Both the position numbers and the translations under genes were made by a program. A stretch of DNA of 64,000 nt from Acidocella sp. 20-57-95 (GTDB lineage Bacteria; Pseudomonadota; Alphaproteobacteria; Acetobacterales; Acetobacteraceae), in contig NCAT01000002.1 in NCBI GenBank assembly GCA_002255575.1, forward strand, positions 124,001-188,000, in the 5' to 3' direction. This document shows, piece after piece, positions 16,248-24,380 of the stretch (position 1 is its first letter; each line of letters starts with the position of its first letter). Below the pieces are notes generated by a model that was given only the letters and a program-made list of their open reading frames with translations, was not told the DNA's origin and did no database searches.

Positions 16248-16879
16248 CCAACCCATTTTTGTCACGTTACTGGCGGCGGCGGACCTTTTGTCTCGCGCTT
16301 GGATTATGGCCTGTGGTTGCAAGGGCCTCTTCGGATACAACACCAAATGCAGATGCGCTGGTGCGACCGGGTGATCCAATTTTGGGCAATCCGCATGGTG
16401 ATCTCACACTTGTTGATTTCTACGACATACGTTGCCCACCCTGCCGCGCCATGGATGTTCGGATCAAGAGGTTATTGAAAACAGATCCCGGCATTCGTTA
16501 CGTACCAGTTGACTACCCTATATTGGGCGCTGCCAGCGAACTCGGGACAAAAGCTTTATTCGCAGCACAACTCCAGGGGCGCTACGAGGCTTTGCGTGAT
16601 GATTTCATGACCGAACCAACGCCGCCTGATGACGACTCGATTAAAACCGATGCAAAATCGCTAGGTCTGGATTGGTCACAAATGGAATTGGATATGAACG
16701 GCGATGCGGTGGCGGCACGCATCGCGGCAAATTTGGCGCGTGGGCGGGCGTTAGATTTATCGGGTATCCCAGCTTTGTTTGTGGGCGGAATTTTTGTTCC
16801 CGGTGAGCTGAGTTACGACGATCTATCCAGCGTTGTGGCGATGGCGCGCACTAAAAAGGCGCAAGTGAAACCGCCTTGA
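16244..16879 (+). CDS. DsbA-family thiol:disulfide oxidoreductase (secreted)
   Basis: This is a 211-aa thioredoxin-fold protein. An export signal of Tat-like character (WRRRTFCLALGLWPVVARA) precedes a DsbA-type domain with active site CPPC (Cys64-Cys67, DIRCPPCRAMD) and a cis-proline loop (LSGIPALFVGG). It should act in the periplasm. Many sox clusters carry a thioredoxin system (SoxV/SoxW) that keeps the SoxY cysteine reduced; this protein may fill such a role, or mature SoxXA. It overlaps arsR by four bases. The next gene, soxC, is 110 bp away. Confidence 0.88.
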   Translation: MTNPFLSRYWRRRTFCLALGLWPVVARASSDTTPNADALVRPGDPILGNPHGDLTLVDFYDIRCPPCRAMDVRIKRLLKTDPGIRYVPVDYPILGAASELGTKALFAAQLQGRYEALRDDFMTEPTPPDDDSIKTDAKSLGLDWSQMELDMNGDAVAARIAANLARGRALDLSGIPALFVGGIFVPGELSYDDLSSVVAMARTKKAQVKPP

Positions 16880-16909
16880 CATTCTCGTTTTTCAACAAGA
16901 CAAGTATTT

Positions 16910-16919
16910 TATAATTATA
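16910..16919. promoter_or_regulatory. AT-rich palindrome upstream of soxC
   Basis: TATAATTATA is a perfect 10-bp palindrome in the only sizeable gap inside the sox operon (16880-16989). It contains a TATAAT hexamer and could be an internal promoter or operator. A good -35 at the right spacing is not obvious. Confidence 0.35.
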
Positions 16920-16989
16920 CAAGCCAATCTAATACTTAGTGATTTCGTCTAAGTTTTATATTGAAGCGTTTAGAGGAGACGGAAACATC

Positions 16990-18246
16990 ATGGCGAAGGC
17001 GAGTCGTCGTAAGCTTTTTAAATTCGGTGCCGCGGCTGGTGGTGCGTTGGTGGCAGCATCAGCGCGTGCCGCAACGGCTGCAACCGCGCCAGCGGGGCCG
17101 TTGTCGGACCCTTGGGGCCATTCATTGGGGGCCGGGGTTGATGACCGGCCTTATGGGCAGCCCTCTAAATATGAAAAAGATGCGATCCGCCGTTATGTGC
17201 CGTGGCTTGCGCAAAGCCCGCAAGCTGATGCCAGTTTTACACCGTTGCAGGACCAGCCTGGTATTATTACCGCTAATGGATTTTTCTTTGAGCGGTATCA
17301 CGCAGGCCGCGTAAGCGTTAACCCGGCAGAATGGCGGTTGATGATCATGGGGCTGGTGGAAAAACCATTATTGCTCACATTGGATGATTTGAAGCGTTTC
17401 CCTTCAGTATCGCGCACGCACTTTCTGGAATGCCCCGCCAATGGCGCCACGGAATGGCCGGCAGCACAGCTTAACTCGCTGCAATATACCCATGGGCTGA
17501 TCGCCTGCGCGGAATGGACCGGCGTGAAGCTTTCAACCCTGCTTAAAGAAGTTGGGCTTAAACCAAATGGGAAATGGCTGCTGGCCGAAGGCGGCGATGG
17601 TTCGCACCTGACGCGTAGCGTGCCGATTGAAAAAGCCTTGGATGATTGCATTGTTGCGTGGGGCCAGAATGGCGAAGCGCTGCGGCCTGAGCAAGGTTAC
17701 CCAGTACGGTTGATCGTACCCGGCTGGCAAGGCAACCAGATGGTGAAATGGCTGCGCCGGCTCGAAATCGGTACGGACCCATGGTACACACATGAAGAAA
17801 CCGCGAGCTACACTGAGCTGCTGCCAAATGGCAAAGCGCTTGGGTTCACCTGGGTGGCGGAAGCAAAGTCCGTGATTTCATTTCCGTGCCCAGAAAAGCC
17901 CCTAACAGGAGGACCCGGCAATTATGAAATTCGTGGGTTTGCTTGGACTGGCCGTGGTAAAATCAAAGCCGTTGATGTCTCCTTCGATGGCGGCGTCAAT
18001 TATTCCAGGGCCGCTTTGCAAGAGCCTGTTTTAGATAAATGCATGACGCGCTTCACGATTCCCTGGCATTGGGATGGCAAGCCGGCCCTGATCCAGTCGC
18101 GGGCGGTCGATGAAACCGGTTATGTGCAGCCAACCATTGCTGAAGCCCGGGCGATTATGGGTACGGCACCGGTATATTTGAATAACTCGATTCAAACCTG
18201 GCAGGTTCTGGCGGATGGGAGTGTGAATAATGTCCAGCTCGGCTAA
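16990..18246 (+). CDS. soxC: Sulfane dehydrogenase subunit SoxC (molybdenum cofactor protein)
   Basis: This is the molybdopterin subunit of the periplasmic sulfane dehydrogenase SoxCD, about 418 aa. A Tat signal (ASRRKLFKFGAAAGG) starts at the ATG 16990, which has GAGGAG upstream. Fold motifs of the sulfite-oxidase family are present, with the molybdenum-ligand cysteine Cys148 in THFLECPANG. SoxCD removes six electrons from the sulfane sulfur bound to SoxY, giving full oxidation of thiosulfate to sulfate without sulfur globules. It overlaps soxD by 17 bp. Confidence 0.96.
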   Translation: MAKASRRKLFKFGAAAGGALVAASARAATAATAPAGPLSDPWGHSLGAGVDDRPYGQPSKYEKDAIRRYVPWLAQSPQADASFTPLQDQPGIITANGFFFERYHAGRVSVNPAEWRLMIMGLVEKPLLLTLDDLKRFPSVSRTHFLECPANGATEWPAAQLNSLQYTHGLIACAEWTGVKLSTLLKEVGLKPNGKWLLAEGGDGSHLTRSVPIEKALDDCIVAWGQNGEALRPEQGYPVRLIVPGWQGNQMVKWLRRLEIGTDPWYTHEETASYTELLPNGKALGFTWVAEAKSVISFPCPEKPLTGGPGNYEIRGFAWTGRGKIKAVDVSFDGGVNYSRAALQEPVLDKCMTRFTIPWHWDGKPALIQSRAVDETGYVQPTIAEARAIMGTAPVYLNNSIQTWQVLADGSVNNVQLG

Positions 18247-18904
18247 AATTTGGGCTTCGATCATCGTCAGCGGATTAATGTTGGGCACCACAGCACACGC
18301 GGCAGAGCCTGGCTCCTATGGCGTGGGTGCAACGCCAACATCTGACCAGATTGCGCAATGGTCGATTGCCATCAAGCCAGATGGCAGCAATTTACCGCCT
18401 GGCTCTGGTACGGTTAGCCAAGGTGCGGATATTTATGGCAATGAATGCGCTGCCTGCCATGGTACGTTTGGCGAAGGCGCTGCGGCCTATCCGAAGTTGG
18501 CTGGTGGTGTTGGCACGTTGAAAACCCAGAAGCTGAAAACGGTTGGTAGTTTTTGGCCCTATGCCCCAATTCTGTATGATTATATCAACCGTGCAATGCC
18601 GTTCTACGCGCCGCGCAGCCTCACCAGTAATCAGGTATATGCAATTTCGGCCTATATTCTGAATTTGAATAATATTGTGCCAGATGATTTTGTTGCAAAT
18701 GCGAAGACACTCGCCGCGGTGAAAATGCCAAATCGCGACGGGTTTATTTTCAAAGATCCCCGGCCCTTAACGCATGATGTCGAATGTATGAGCCATTGTG
18801 CAGATGCGAAAGCTCTTGTGATTACCTCAGATGCTAGTAAAGCGGGTATCACGCCCAAAACAACCGGGCCAGTTGATAATATGCAGGGATCGAGCGCCAA
18901 ATGA
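18230..18904 (+). CDS. soxD: Sulfane dehydrogenase cytochrome c subunit SoxD (mono-haem)
   Basis: This is a secreted cytochrome c of 224 aa with a signal peptide ending near TAHA. A single haem site CAACH is at residues 73-77, and M-containing ligand candidates follow (INRAMPFYAPRSL). The segment AEPGSYGVGATPTSDQIAQW matches SoxD. The well-studied Paracoccus SoxD has two haem sites and is about 380 aa; this form is short with one haem. It takes electrons from SoxC. It overlaps soxC upstream and soxX downstream (ATGA). Confidence 0.92.
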   Translation: MSSSAKIWASIIVSGLMLGTTAHAAEPGSYGVGATPTSDQIAQWSIAIKPDGSNLPPGSGTVSQGADIYGNECAACHGTFGEGAAAYPKLAGGVGTLKTQKLKTVGSFWPYAPILYDYINRAMPFYAPRSLTSNQVYAISAYILNLNNIVPDDFVANAKTLAAVKMPNRDGFIFKDPRPLTHDVECMSHCADAKALVITSDASKAGITPKTTGPVDNMQGSSAK

Positions 18905-19302
18905 AACTTAAACAGGGATTGGCTGTTTTAACTGCGCTAGCCGGGTTGGCCGTGCCGCCCGCCAGTTGGGCGCAAACGGCACCGGCGGTATCTGCCGCAG
19001 CGCCAGCGGCACCGGCGCCCACCGTCCCCCCAGCGGTTGCCGCCGGGCAAGCCATTGCGTTTGACCGTAGCAAGGGCAACTGCCTCGCCTGCCATGTTAT
19101 CGCTGGCGGGTCCGCGATGGGCAATGTTGGCCCTGCCTTGCAGAACATGAAACTGCTGATGCCGGACCCGAAGCAGCTCTATAACGTGATTTATAACGAG
19201 CAAGCCCGGAACCCACAAACCGTGATGCCGGCCTTTGGCCGTAACGGCATTCTCACACCCGACGAGATCAATGATGTCGTCGCTTATCTATACACAAAAT
19301 GA
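18901..19302 (+). CDS. soxX: SoxX cytochrome c
   Basis: SoxX is the small haem subunit of SoxXA, which joins thiosulfate to the SoxY cysteine. It is 133 aa with a signal peptide ending near SWAQ, then an Ala/Pro-rich linker of about 20 residues. The haem site CLACH is at 61-65 and a distal methionine lies in TVMPAFG. The C terminus (LTPDEINDVVAYLYTK) is typical. Its ATG overlaps soxD. Confidence 0.95.
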   Translation: MKLKQGLAVLTALAGLAVPPASWAQTAPAVSAAAPAAPAPTVPPAVAAGQAIAFDRSKGNCLACHVIAGGSAMGNVGPALQNMKLLMPDPKQLYNVIYNEQARNPQTVMPAFGRNGILTPDEINDVVAYLYTK

Positions 19303-19310
19303 GGGAAATT

Positions 19311-19835
19311 ATGTCCAACACTGAAATGACCGCAGAGGCTGAAATTGGCTTCGTACTGAGCCGGCGGATGGGTTTAACCGGTGCTGTCGCCGCAACCCTC
19401 GCGGCGTTTTTTGCGCCGGGGTTCAAAGCGGCACACGCCGATGGCGCGATGGTGATGGCTGATGCAGCTGCCTATCCTTCCGCTGCGTTCGCGCAGAAAA
19501 CCCAAGATGCTGCGGTTAAGGCCATGTTCAACATGACGGCCACAGCCTCTGACCAGATTACGCTGGATGCGCCAGACATTGCCGAGAACGGCGCCGTGGT
19601 GCCGGTTTCAGTTTCAACCGCGCTGCCAGGTGTAACGGCAATTGCCATTCTTGCCCTGGGTAACCCGAACACCATTGCGGCGGCCTATCAGTTGCCAGCC
19701 GGAACCAAAAGTGCGGTGTCCTCGCGCATCAAGCTCGCCAAAACCACTGATGTGGTGGCGTTGGTGCAGGCGGGCGGCAAGCTCTACAGCGTTTCTAAGA
19801 ATGTAAAAGTGACACTCGGCGGCTGCGGCGGCTAA
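19311..19835 (+). CDS. soxY: SoxY sulfur-carrier protein
   Basis: SoxY is the covalent sulfur carrier of the periplasmic thiosulfate-oxidising complex. It is 174 aa from the ATG at 19311; an in-frame ATG at 19299 is too close to soxX to be preferred. A Tat-type signal (LSRRMGLTGAVAATL) leads to the SoxY immunoglobulin-like domain. The protein ends in the diagnostic swinging arm GGCGG, whose cysteine holds the substrate. It lies 13 bp before its partner soxZ. Confidence 0.97.
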   Translation: MSNTEMTAEAEIGFVLSRRMGLTGAVAATLAAFFAPGFKAAHADGAMVMADAAAYPSAAFAQKTQDAAVKAMFNMTATASDQITLDAPDIAENGAVVPVSVSTALPGVTAIAILALGNPNTIAAAYQLPAGTKSAVSSRIKLAKTTDVVALVQAGGKLYSVSKNVKVTLGGCGG

Positions 19836-19848
19836 AGGGAGAGAGATT

Positions 19849-20160
19849 ATGGCAGGTTCAATTCTGGTCCGCGCGTCATCCGATGGCACGGCAACAACAG
19901 TACAATCTCTGATCCATCATCCGATGGATTCTGGGTTTATCAAGGATGCCTCCGGGGCTTTGATCCCGGCGCATTATATTGAAGTGGTGCAGTTTGCGCA
20001 TGCGGGAACTGTGGTTCTCACCGCATTCTGGGGCCCGGCGGTTTCCAAAGACCCGTTCACGAAGTTCAGTTTCCAGGGTGGCAAATCTGGCGATGCGCTG
20101 ACGGTTTCTTGGGTTGATAATTTGGGCAACAAAGACAGTCTGAGCACGACCATTTCGTAA
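19849..20160 (+). CDS. soxZ: SoxZ, partner of SoxY
   Basis: This is a 103-aa immunoglobulin-like protein without a signal peptide, exported as a complex with SoxY. Family segments are HPMDSGFIKDASGALIPAHY and SKDPFTKFSFQGGKSGD. It provides the stable half of the SoxYZ carrier. A GGGAGAGAG ribosome site precedes the ATG. Confidence 0.96.
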   Translation: MAGSILVRASSDGTATTVQSLIHHPMDSGFIKDASGALIPAHYIEVVQFAHAGTVVLTAFWGPAVSKDPFTKFSFQGGKSGDALTVSWVDNLGNKDSLSTTIS

Positions 20161-20189
20161 CGTCTCAACGAGAACCAAAAGGAAATGTC

Positions 20190-21026
20190 ATGAGGCGGTT
20201 ATTATATGCAGCATTGGGGCTCGCTTTAGCCGTACCGGCCTGGGCGGCAACGCGGACCAACCCGGCAGCGGATCTGAAAGCGTTTCAGAGCTATTTCCAT
20301 AAGAAATTTCCGCAGGTTGCGCCAAACGACTTTGTCAACGGCCCCTATGCGATGGACGCCAGTATGCGGGCGCAGTGGAACGATATTATGCAGTTCCCGC
20401 CGTTTCAGTTTTCAATCGATAACGGCAAGGCCTTATTTAATGCGGCATTTCCTGATGGGCACCATTATGCCGATTGCTTTGCGAATAAGGGCATCGGCAT
20501 TACCCAAAACTACCCACAATTCGACGCAAAAACCGGTAAAATCGTCACGCTGGAATTAGCGATTAACCATTGCCGGGCCGAACATGGCCAACCGCCGCTT
20601 GATATGTCAGCCGGCCCGATGGCTGATATTGAAGCCTATATGACCAGCACGTCGGATGGTAAAATTATCAACGTCAAAATCCCGAACGACCCGCGTGCTT
20701 TGGCTGATTATGCAGCCGGCGAGCAGTATTTTTACAGCCGCCGCGGGCAGTTGAATTTCTCTTGCGCAAGTTGCCACGTACAGGGTGCTGGGGACCATTT
20801 GCGGTCTGACGTCTTGGCGCCAGCACTTGGTATGACGGCATCTTTCCCGATCTACCGGTCAACCTGGGGGTCAACCGGGACGCTGGTCCGCCGGTTTATT
20901 GAATGCAATAGCCAAGTACGCGCAGTGCCAAGCAAACCAGATAGTGATGCCTACAGCAATCTCGCCTATTTTCTGGCTTATATGAATAATGGTCTGCCGG
21001 TGGCAGGGCCCGGAGAACGGCCATGA
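20190..21026 (+). CDS. soxA: SoxA cytochrome c (mono-haem type)
   Basis: This is the catalytic subunit of L-cysteine S-thiosulfotransferase SoxXA, 278 aa with a signal peptide ending near AWAA. The active haem site is CASCH (LNFSCASCHVQGAG), and the cysteine persulfide ligand lies in ECNSQVRA. The ancestral N-terminal haem site is replaced by two isolated cysteines (YADCF and NHCRAEHG) that form a disulfide in mono-haem SoxA proteins. It overlaps soxK by four bases. Confidence 0.95.
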   Translation: MRRLLYAALGLALAVPAWAATRTNPAADLKAFQSYFHKKFPQVAPNDFVNGPYAMDASMRAQWNDIMQFPPFQFSIDNGKALFNAAFPDGHHYADCFANKGIGITQNYPQFDAKTGKIVTLELAINHCRAEHGQPPLDMSAGPMADIEAYMTSTSDGKIINVKIPNDPRALADYAAGEQYFYSRRGQLNFSCASCHVQGAGDHLRSDVLAPALGMTASFPIYRSTWGSTGTLVRRFIECNSQVRAVPSKPDSDAYSNLAYFLAYMNNGLPVAGPGERP

Positions 21027-21328
21027 GACGCTTGATGGTGATGACCGCGATGCTGAGCATGCTGGGTACGGCTGCCTATGCTGATGCTACCAAAACATCG
21101 GCTGATGCGGCACTGAAAGCCGCCGATGCCCGCGCCGCATTGGCGGACAAAGCCGGCGCGCAATGGACATCGACCGTGGCGCTGTTGAAGGATGCCCATA
21201 AAGCCGAAGCTGCCGGAGATTTTGCGACCGCGCAAAGCAAGGCCATGAAGGCTGATGCAATGGCCAAATTATCAATCACTGAGGCGCATGAGCAAGCCAG
21301 CCTGTGGCAGGCCTCGGTTATTCACTAG
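21023..21328 (+). CDS. soxK: SoxK, SoxXA-binding protein
   Basis: This is a small secreted helical protein of 101 aa with a signal peptide (MVMTAMLSMLGTAAYA). It is Ala/Lys-rich with a helical-hairpin pattern (AGAQWTSTVALLKDAHKAEAAGDFATA) matching the SoxXA-binding proteins SoxK/SAXB. In SoxAXK complexes this third subunit recruits SoxXA and raises its activity, and it tends to accompany mono-haem SoxA, as here. It is coupled to soxA by ATGA and lies 16 bp before soxB. Confidence 0.85.
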   Translation: MRRLMVMTAMLSMLGTAAYADATKTSADAALKAADARAALADKAGAQWTSTVALLKDAHKAEAAGDFATAQSKAMKADAMAKLSITEAHEQASLWQASVIH

Positions 21329-21344
21329 GATAGAAGGTTAGACG

Positions 21345-23075
21345 ATGATACTTTCCCGCCGTTCACTTATCGCATCGGCGGGAGCCGTATCGCTGGCACC
21401 ATCGGCGCTGGCCGCTGCTGGTATGTATGATGTGCCGTTCAAAGCCAATGCGCGCATTCTACACATCACCGATACGCACGCGCAGGCGAACCCGGTGCAG
21501 TTCCGCGAGCCTTCGGTAAATCTGGGCATCGGGAAAGCAATGGGCCGGCCGCCGCATCTGGTGGGCGAGGCTTTTCTTAAATATTTTGACATTCCCGCCA
21601 ATGGCGCCAAGGCCCATGCGTTCACCTTTATGGATTTTGAACGTGCGGCGCATCGCTACGGACCGATGGGCGGCTTTGCCCACTTAAAAACCTTAATTGA
21701 CCAATTGCGCGCGCAAGCCGGGACCGGAAAAACCCTGCTGCTCGATGGTGGCGATCTCACCCAAGGCTCGGGCGTTGCTAATCTCACCGGCGGTAAGGAT
21801 ATGATCGCGCTGGCCAATATACTGGGCACAGATGCGCTCACCGGGCACTGGGAATTCACCTATGGTGAGGACGGGCTGCACGCGTTGATCGCTGCATTTA
21901 AGGGCCAGTTTATCGCACAGAATGTATTTTTAACCGATGATGCTGCCTTTGCCGGTAAGCCGGCTTTTGATACCGCCAGCCTGCATGTGTTTGCGCCCTT
22001 CACCATCCGCGAATGTGGCGGCTTCCAGGTTGGTATCGTCGGCCAGGCATTCCCGTATGTGCCAATTGCGCACCCAAGCCGCTTTGTTCCGGATTGGACA
22101 TTTGGCATCCACCCCGACACGATGCAGAAAACCGTTGATGATTTGAGGAATAATCACAAAGTCGATGCGGTGATTCTGCTGTCTCATAACGGTATGGATA
22201 CTGATTTAGCATTGGCAGCACAGGTGCGCGGGATTGATATTATCCTCGGCGGCCACACCCATGATGCTGTGCCGGTGCCGCAAATCGTCAAAAATGCCGG
22301 TGGCCGCACGATCGTGACCAATGCGGGCTCGGCTGGCAAATTTGTTGCGGTATTGGATTTATCGCTCGCCAAAGGCGCTTTAAAGGGGCTGAATTATACG
22401 CTGCTGCCGGTCTATTCTCACGAGATTAAACCAGATGCCGCAATGGCCGCGGAAATCGCCAAATGGCGGGCACCGCACAAGGCGATGCTGGAGGAACCGT
22501 TGGCCGAGGTTGAAACATTGCTTTACCGGCGCGGCAATTTCACCGGCACCATGGACCAGATGATCTGTAATGCTCTGCGCCAGGAACTGGATGCCGAAAT
22601 TGTATTGTCGCCCGGCTTCCGCTGGGGAAATACGGTGATGCCAGGCGACAAGATTACGATGGAAGATGTGTTGTCCGAAACTGCCATTACGTACGGCGAT
22701 GTGTATGTGCAAAACATGACCGGCGCTGCGATAAAAGCCGCGATGGAAGATGTATGCGATAATCTCTTCAACCCCGACCCATATTATCAACAGGGTGGCG
22801 ACATGGTGCGCGTGGGTGGCATGAATTACGCCTGCACACCCGGCCAGACGATTGGCAACCGCATTTCAGAAATGACACTGAGTAACGGCCAAAGTATTGA
22901 TGCTGCCAAAACTTACAAAGTTGCCGGTTGGGCGTCGGTTGCACAGCCGCAAAATACCCAGCCGGTCTGGGATGTGGTGGCAAATTATCTGCGGTCAGCA
23001 AAAACTGTTCGGATTGATAAACCCAATGTCACCAAGCTGATCGGGGTCGGGCAGAATCCCGGTTACGCGGCATGA
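21345..23075 (+). CDS. soxB: Thiosulfohydrolase SoxB
   Basis: This is the dimanganese hydrolase that releases sulfate from SoxY-bound thiosulfonate, 576 aa. A Tat signal (LSRRSLIASAGAVSLAPSALA) precedes a 5'-nucleotidase-like fold. Metal and active-site motifs are DTHAQ (about residue 43), LLDGGDLTQGSG, the SoxB-specific GHWEFTYG in place of GNHEFD, LLSHNGMDTD and LGGHTHDAVP. It overlaps the downstream dsrE gene by four bases. Confidence 0.97.
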   Translation: MILSRRSLIASAGAVSLAPSALAAAGMYDVPFKANARILHITDTHAQANPVQFREPSVNLGIGKAMGRPPHLVGEAFLKYFDIPANGAKAHAFTFMDFERAAHRYGPMGGFAHLKTLIDQLRAQAGTGKTLLLDGGDLTQGSGVANLTGGKDMIALANILGTDALTGHWEFTYGEDGLHALIAAFKGQFIAQNVFLTDDAAFAGKPAFDTASLHVFAPFTIRECGGFQVGIVGQAFPYVPIAHPSRFVPDWTFGIHPDTMQKTVDDLRNNHKVDAVILLSHNGMDTDLALAAQVRGIDIILGGHTHDAVPVPQIVKNAGGRTIVTNAGSAGKFVAVLDLSLAKGALKGLNYTLLPVYSHEIKPDAAMAAEIAKWRAPHKAMLEEPLAEVETLLYRRGNFTGTMDQMICNALRQELDAEIVLSPGFRWGNTVMPGDKITMEDVLSETAITYGDVYVQNMTGAAIKAAMEDVCDNLFNPDPYYQQGGDMVRVGGMNYACTPGQTIGNRISEMTLSNGQSIDAAKTYKVAGWASVAQPQNTQPVWDVVANYLRSAKTVRIDKPNVTKLIGVGQNPGYAA

Positions 23076-23515
23076 TAAGGCGGGCATTTTTGTGGTTAGC
23101 GCTGGCCGCTTTGTTGCCATCAGCCGCCAAGGCGCAACCCACGCAGGCTTCTGCCCCGTTTGCGACCCAACATTTATTATTGCAGCTGTCTGATGATACA
23201 ATGGCCAAGCAAAAGCTGGTCATCAGCGTGGCCAATAGCATCCTGAAAGATTACGGCCCGGATAATGTGTCGATTGACGTGGTTGCCTTCGGGCCAGGCG
23301 TAAAAATTCTTTACGCGGATAGCCCAGAGCGGGTGGCCGTGGATAGTTTGGTCGCGCAAGGCGTGCGTTTTGATATTTGCATGAACACCATCAACACCAT
23401 CACGCGCGATACTGGCCACACGCCTGCCTTAAACCCCAACGCCAAGCCGGTGCCGTATGGTGTCGGGCGGATTATGGAGTTGGTTGAGCAGGGCTATATT
23501 CTGGTACGGCCCTGA
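23072..23515 (+). CDS. Secreted DsrE-family protein (paralogue 2), end of sox operon
   Basis: This 147-aa protein has a signal peptide (RRAFLWLALAALLPSAAKA) and a DsrE-like domain with FGPGVKILYA and Cys103 in GVRFDICMNTI. It is a paralogue of the protein at 15091-15585: both share (Y/F)GPG(L/V)K(M/I)L, GV(E/R)FD(A/I)C and an end of the form VP(A/Y)GV.RIM.L…G. It is coupled to soxB by ATGA, so it belongs to the thiosulfate pathway. A periplasmic sulfur-carrier role is proposed, not shown. Confidence 0.87.
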   Translation: MIRRAFLWLALAALLPSAAKAQPTQASAPFATQHLLLQLSDDTMAKQKLVISVANSILKDYGPDNVSIDVVAFGPGVKILYADSPERVAVDSLVAQGVRFDICMNTINTITRDTGHTPALNPNAKPVPYGVGRIMELVEQGYILVRP

Positions 23516-23519
23516 AAGG

Positions 23520-23541
23520 CGCGGGCAGCGAACCGCCCGCG
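23520..23541. terminator. Hairpin between the convergent sox operon and HiPIP gene
   Basis: CGCGGGC (23520-23526) pairs with GCCCGCG (23535-23541) around an 8-base loop. It starts just after the last sox-operon stop and ends 24 bp before the HiPIP stop. The following T-rich stretch is short, so it is a modest terminator for rightward transcription. Confidence 0.6.
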
Positions 23542-23564
23542 TATTTCTGAGGACCGCGTATTTC

Positions 23565-23858
23565 TTAGGACATCGGCGACCAGATTTGGCACCAAGCGGT
23601 TGGGCTGATGCTGCCGGCAACGGCTTTGCAAAGGCCATTGGCGGTGGCTGGCGTGCCCGGAATGTAAAGCGAGCAGTTAGAGCACTGGTGTGTACCGTTC
23701 GGCTTATCCACATACCCGACTGATGCCGGGCTCATGGTCCCGCCATCGGCTTTTGCAGGCTGAGCGGCGGCAATACCGACCACGGCTGCGATACCAGCGA
23801 GACCAGCGGTTTGCTTCAAAACGTCACGGCGGGTGGAACGACGATTTTCAATTGACAT
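23565..23858 (-). CDS. High-potential iron-sulfur protein (HiPIP)
   Basis: This is a small periplasmic electron carrier of 97 aa with a [4Fe-4S] cluster. A Tat signal (RRSTRRDVLKQTAGLAG) is followed by the four cluster cysteines Cys59, Cys62, Cys77 and Cys90 (QCSNC, GLC, AWCQIW). HiPIPs carry electrons in acidophilic iron/sulfur oxidisers and in purple bacteria. Its position, converging on the sox operon, suggests it receives electrons from SoxXA or SoxCD. GAGGA precedes the ATG at 23858. A good promoter lies ~40 bp upstream. Confidence 0.94.
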   Translation of the reverse strand: MSIENRRSTRRDVLKQTAGLAGIAAVVGIAAAQPAKADGGTMSPASVGYVDKPNGTHQCSNCSLYIPGTPATANGLCKAVAGSISPTAWCQIWSPMS

Positions 23859-23895
23859 GTCTTATCCTCACAATCATGTTTTCATTAATTATATA

Positions 23896-23924
23896 AATAT
23901 AGTCGTGCGACTGGGATTTGCCAA
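23896..23924 (-). promoter_or_regulatory. Candidate sigma70 promoter of the HiPIP gene
   Basis: On the minus strand TTGGCA (23919-23924) and TATATT (23896-23901) are separated by exactly 17 bp. Each box matches consensus at five of six positions. The predicted transcript leader is about 30 nt. Confidence 0.65.
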
Positions 23925-24380
23925 GAAGTCGGCCCCGAATAATATCAATAAAGACATGTTCTAAGCTCCGCTTACGCCGTGATGAGTCTGCTAGCTCCTC
24001 TGGCCAGCCCGGTATAATGGCGTCTTGCCAGGATGTGCTAGCGCGGTCAGCCCCCATCGCATGGTGCGTCACTTGGCGAATGTCGCAACCTTGCTCATCG
24101 GCCAAGCAAGCTCATCGGCAGAGTCTTCGCGGTTAAATTTTTGAGCTAGCATGGCCGAAAAACTTTTTGCCAAAAGCAACTCTGATCATACAAATCTGAA
24201 AAAACTTAACAAAACCTACAGAATTAAACCTTTATATGGTTGTTTTGCCCCGCTAACCTCACGGTCTGCTTAAACAGATATCTCGGCAAACCGCAGATTG
24301 ACACTATGTCTCGATCGACAGCACGTGGATAGACGACACGGTCGATGCCAGTTAGCCTTAATGCTCAAGGAGATCATGCG
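23925..24380. other. Intergenic region without recognisable gene
   Basis: About 450 bp lie between the HiPIP promoter and the start of the molybdenum hydroxylase gene. Short open frames on both strands show no familiar domain, good start signals or coding character. The stretch may hold the promoter of the downstream gene and decayed sequence. Confidence 0.5.

Noticed and set aside
23848..24136. Two opposing short frames (85 and 72 codons) in the region before the molybdenum hydroxylase gene
   Set aside because: There is no recognisable family, no good ribosome site on either strand, and they overlap each other. A decayed gene cannot be excluded.
24000..24140. Possible transposon remnant before the molybdenum hydroxylase gene (repeated GCTCATCGGC)
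   Set aside because: There are only two short imperfect copies a few bases apart, with no terminal inverted repeats or transposase similarity.
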